Source: Sitta carolinensis (taxonomy: Eukaryota > Chordata > Aves > Passeriformes > Sittidae). From it: a stretch of 64,000 bases of DNA. Shown in pieces: positions 63,552-64,000 of this stretch. Position 1 is the stretch's first letter. Every line of letters begins with the position of its first letter. The stretch is from positions 11,557,501 through 11,621,500 of the forward strand of contig CM063290.1 of assembly GCA_032173965.1 (NCBI GenBank), in the 5' to 3' direction. The notes beneath the pieces are model-generated. The model was given only the letters and a program-made list of their open reading frames with translations. It ran no database searches and had not been told where the DNA came from. The position numbers were made by a program, and so were the translations under genes.

Positions 63552-63970
63552 CAGTATTTGCAGTTATCAAGTGCAACAACTCCCATCATCATTCCCATCA
63601 CATCGTGGCACAGGGAGGGAATTAAAGAAGTCACATTTGCCAGCAGCCCATATTGAAATCACATGGCTGCTGTATAAACTTTCAATTAGGGAGGATAGAG
63701 GCTGAGGGTAGAGGAGATAATCCTTATAAGAACTGCTTCAAAGGTAGAGTATGGATGAGATTTCAGAAAGGCTAACTTAGAAGCTGTGTGATGTGTCTGT
63801 TGTTTTGACATCAAGGTCATTCATAAAGCTTAGACATGGTTTTCATAAAAGAAGCCGTTTAAAAATATTTTCTTTATTTGTTTATAGAAATCAGCTGATT
63901 CTAGTTATAAAAATCCCATTAATTGACTGCCACACAAATCATCAAAGAATTCCCTTACTGTTCAAAGAAT

Positions 63971-63999
63971 AAGACAAACAAGGCACAAGACAAACAAGG
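63971..63999 (+). repeat. two copies of a 16-base unit at the window edge
   Basis: AAGACAAACAAGG occurs at 63,971 and again at 63,987. The array may continue past the end of the window as a minisatellite. Confidence 0.6.
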
Positions 64000-64000
64000 A

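Noticed and set aside
1..64000. CRISPR arrays, operons, prophage, tRNA, rRNA or known microRNA genes
   Set aside because: No regularly spaced repeats, no dense same-strand genes, and no recognised tRNA boxes or known microRNA seeds; the DNA is vertebrate in character.

Overview
This window looks like nuclear DNA of a bird, or at least a sauropsid. The recognisable interspersed repeats are CR1 LINE fragments of several ages, including turtle/crocodile-type ancient copies. No Alu, L1 or B1/B2 sequence was seen, repeat density is low, CpG is depleted except in one island, and there is no bacterial-style gene packing. No protein-coding gene could be identified. Nearly all open reading frames are short and look like chance products.

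The one clear gene-associated feature is a dense CpG island at about 15.43-16.53 kb, with GC boxes, two canonical E-boxes inside its limits (a third at 16.39 kb is one of these), a CRE-like site and G-rich tracts. Inside it, at 15,656-15,676, lies an almost perfect RE1/NRSE, the binding site of the neuronal-gene repressor REST. This suggests the promoter or first exon of a gene or lncRNA silenced outside neurons. Transcription direction is unresolved because good splice donors occur on both strands, and no coding exon was recognised.

Left of the island (1-15.4 kb) lies unique, moderately AT-rich DNA with a CR1 tail at 25-95 (minus), a CR1 tail at 4.36 kb (plus), an ancient CR1 end at 5.3 kb (plus) and the best CR1 copy at 9.14-9.68 kb (plus). 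Several stretches resemble conserved non-coding elements by eye. Right of the island (16.5-64 kb) there are ancient CR1 fragments at 21.1 kb (minus) and 30.85 kb (plus), a possible one at 45.9 kb, MIR-like relics at 20.05, 42.9 and 45.3 kb, microsatellites and A-tracts. A CpG-retaining segment at 46.5-46.96 kb has two overlapping open frames. The rest is probably intronic or intergenic DNA, perhaps the neighbourhood or long first intron of the island's gene.

No CRISPR array, operon, tRNA, rRNA, provirus or other multi-gene system was seen. The observations most worth checking are the RE1-bearing island and the 46.5-46.96 kb segment. All family and motif calls were made by reading; no database search was run.
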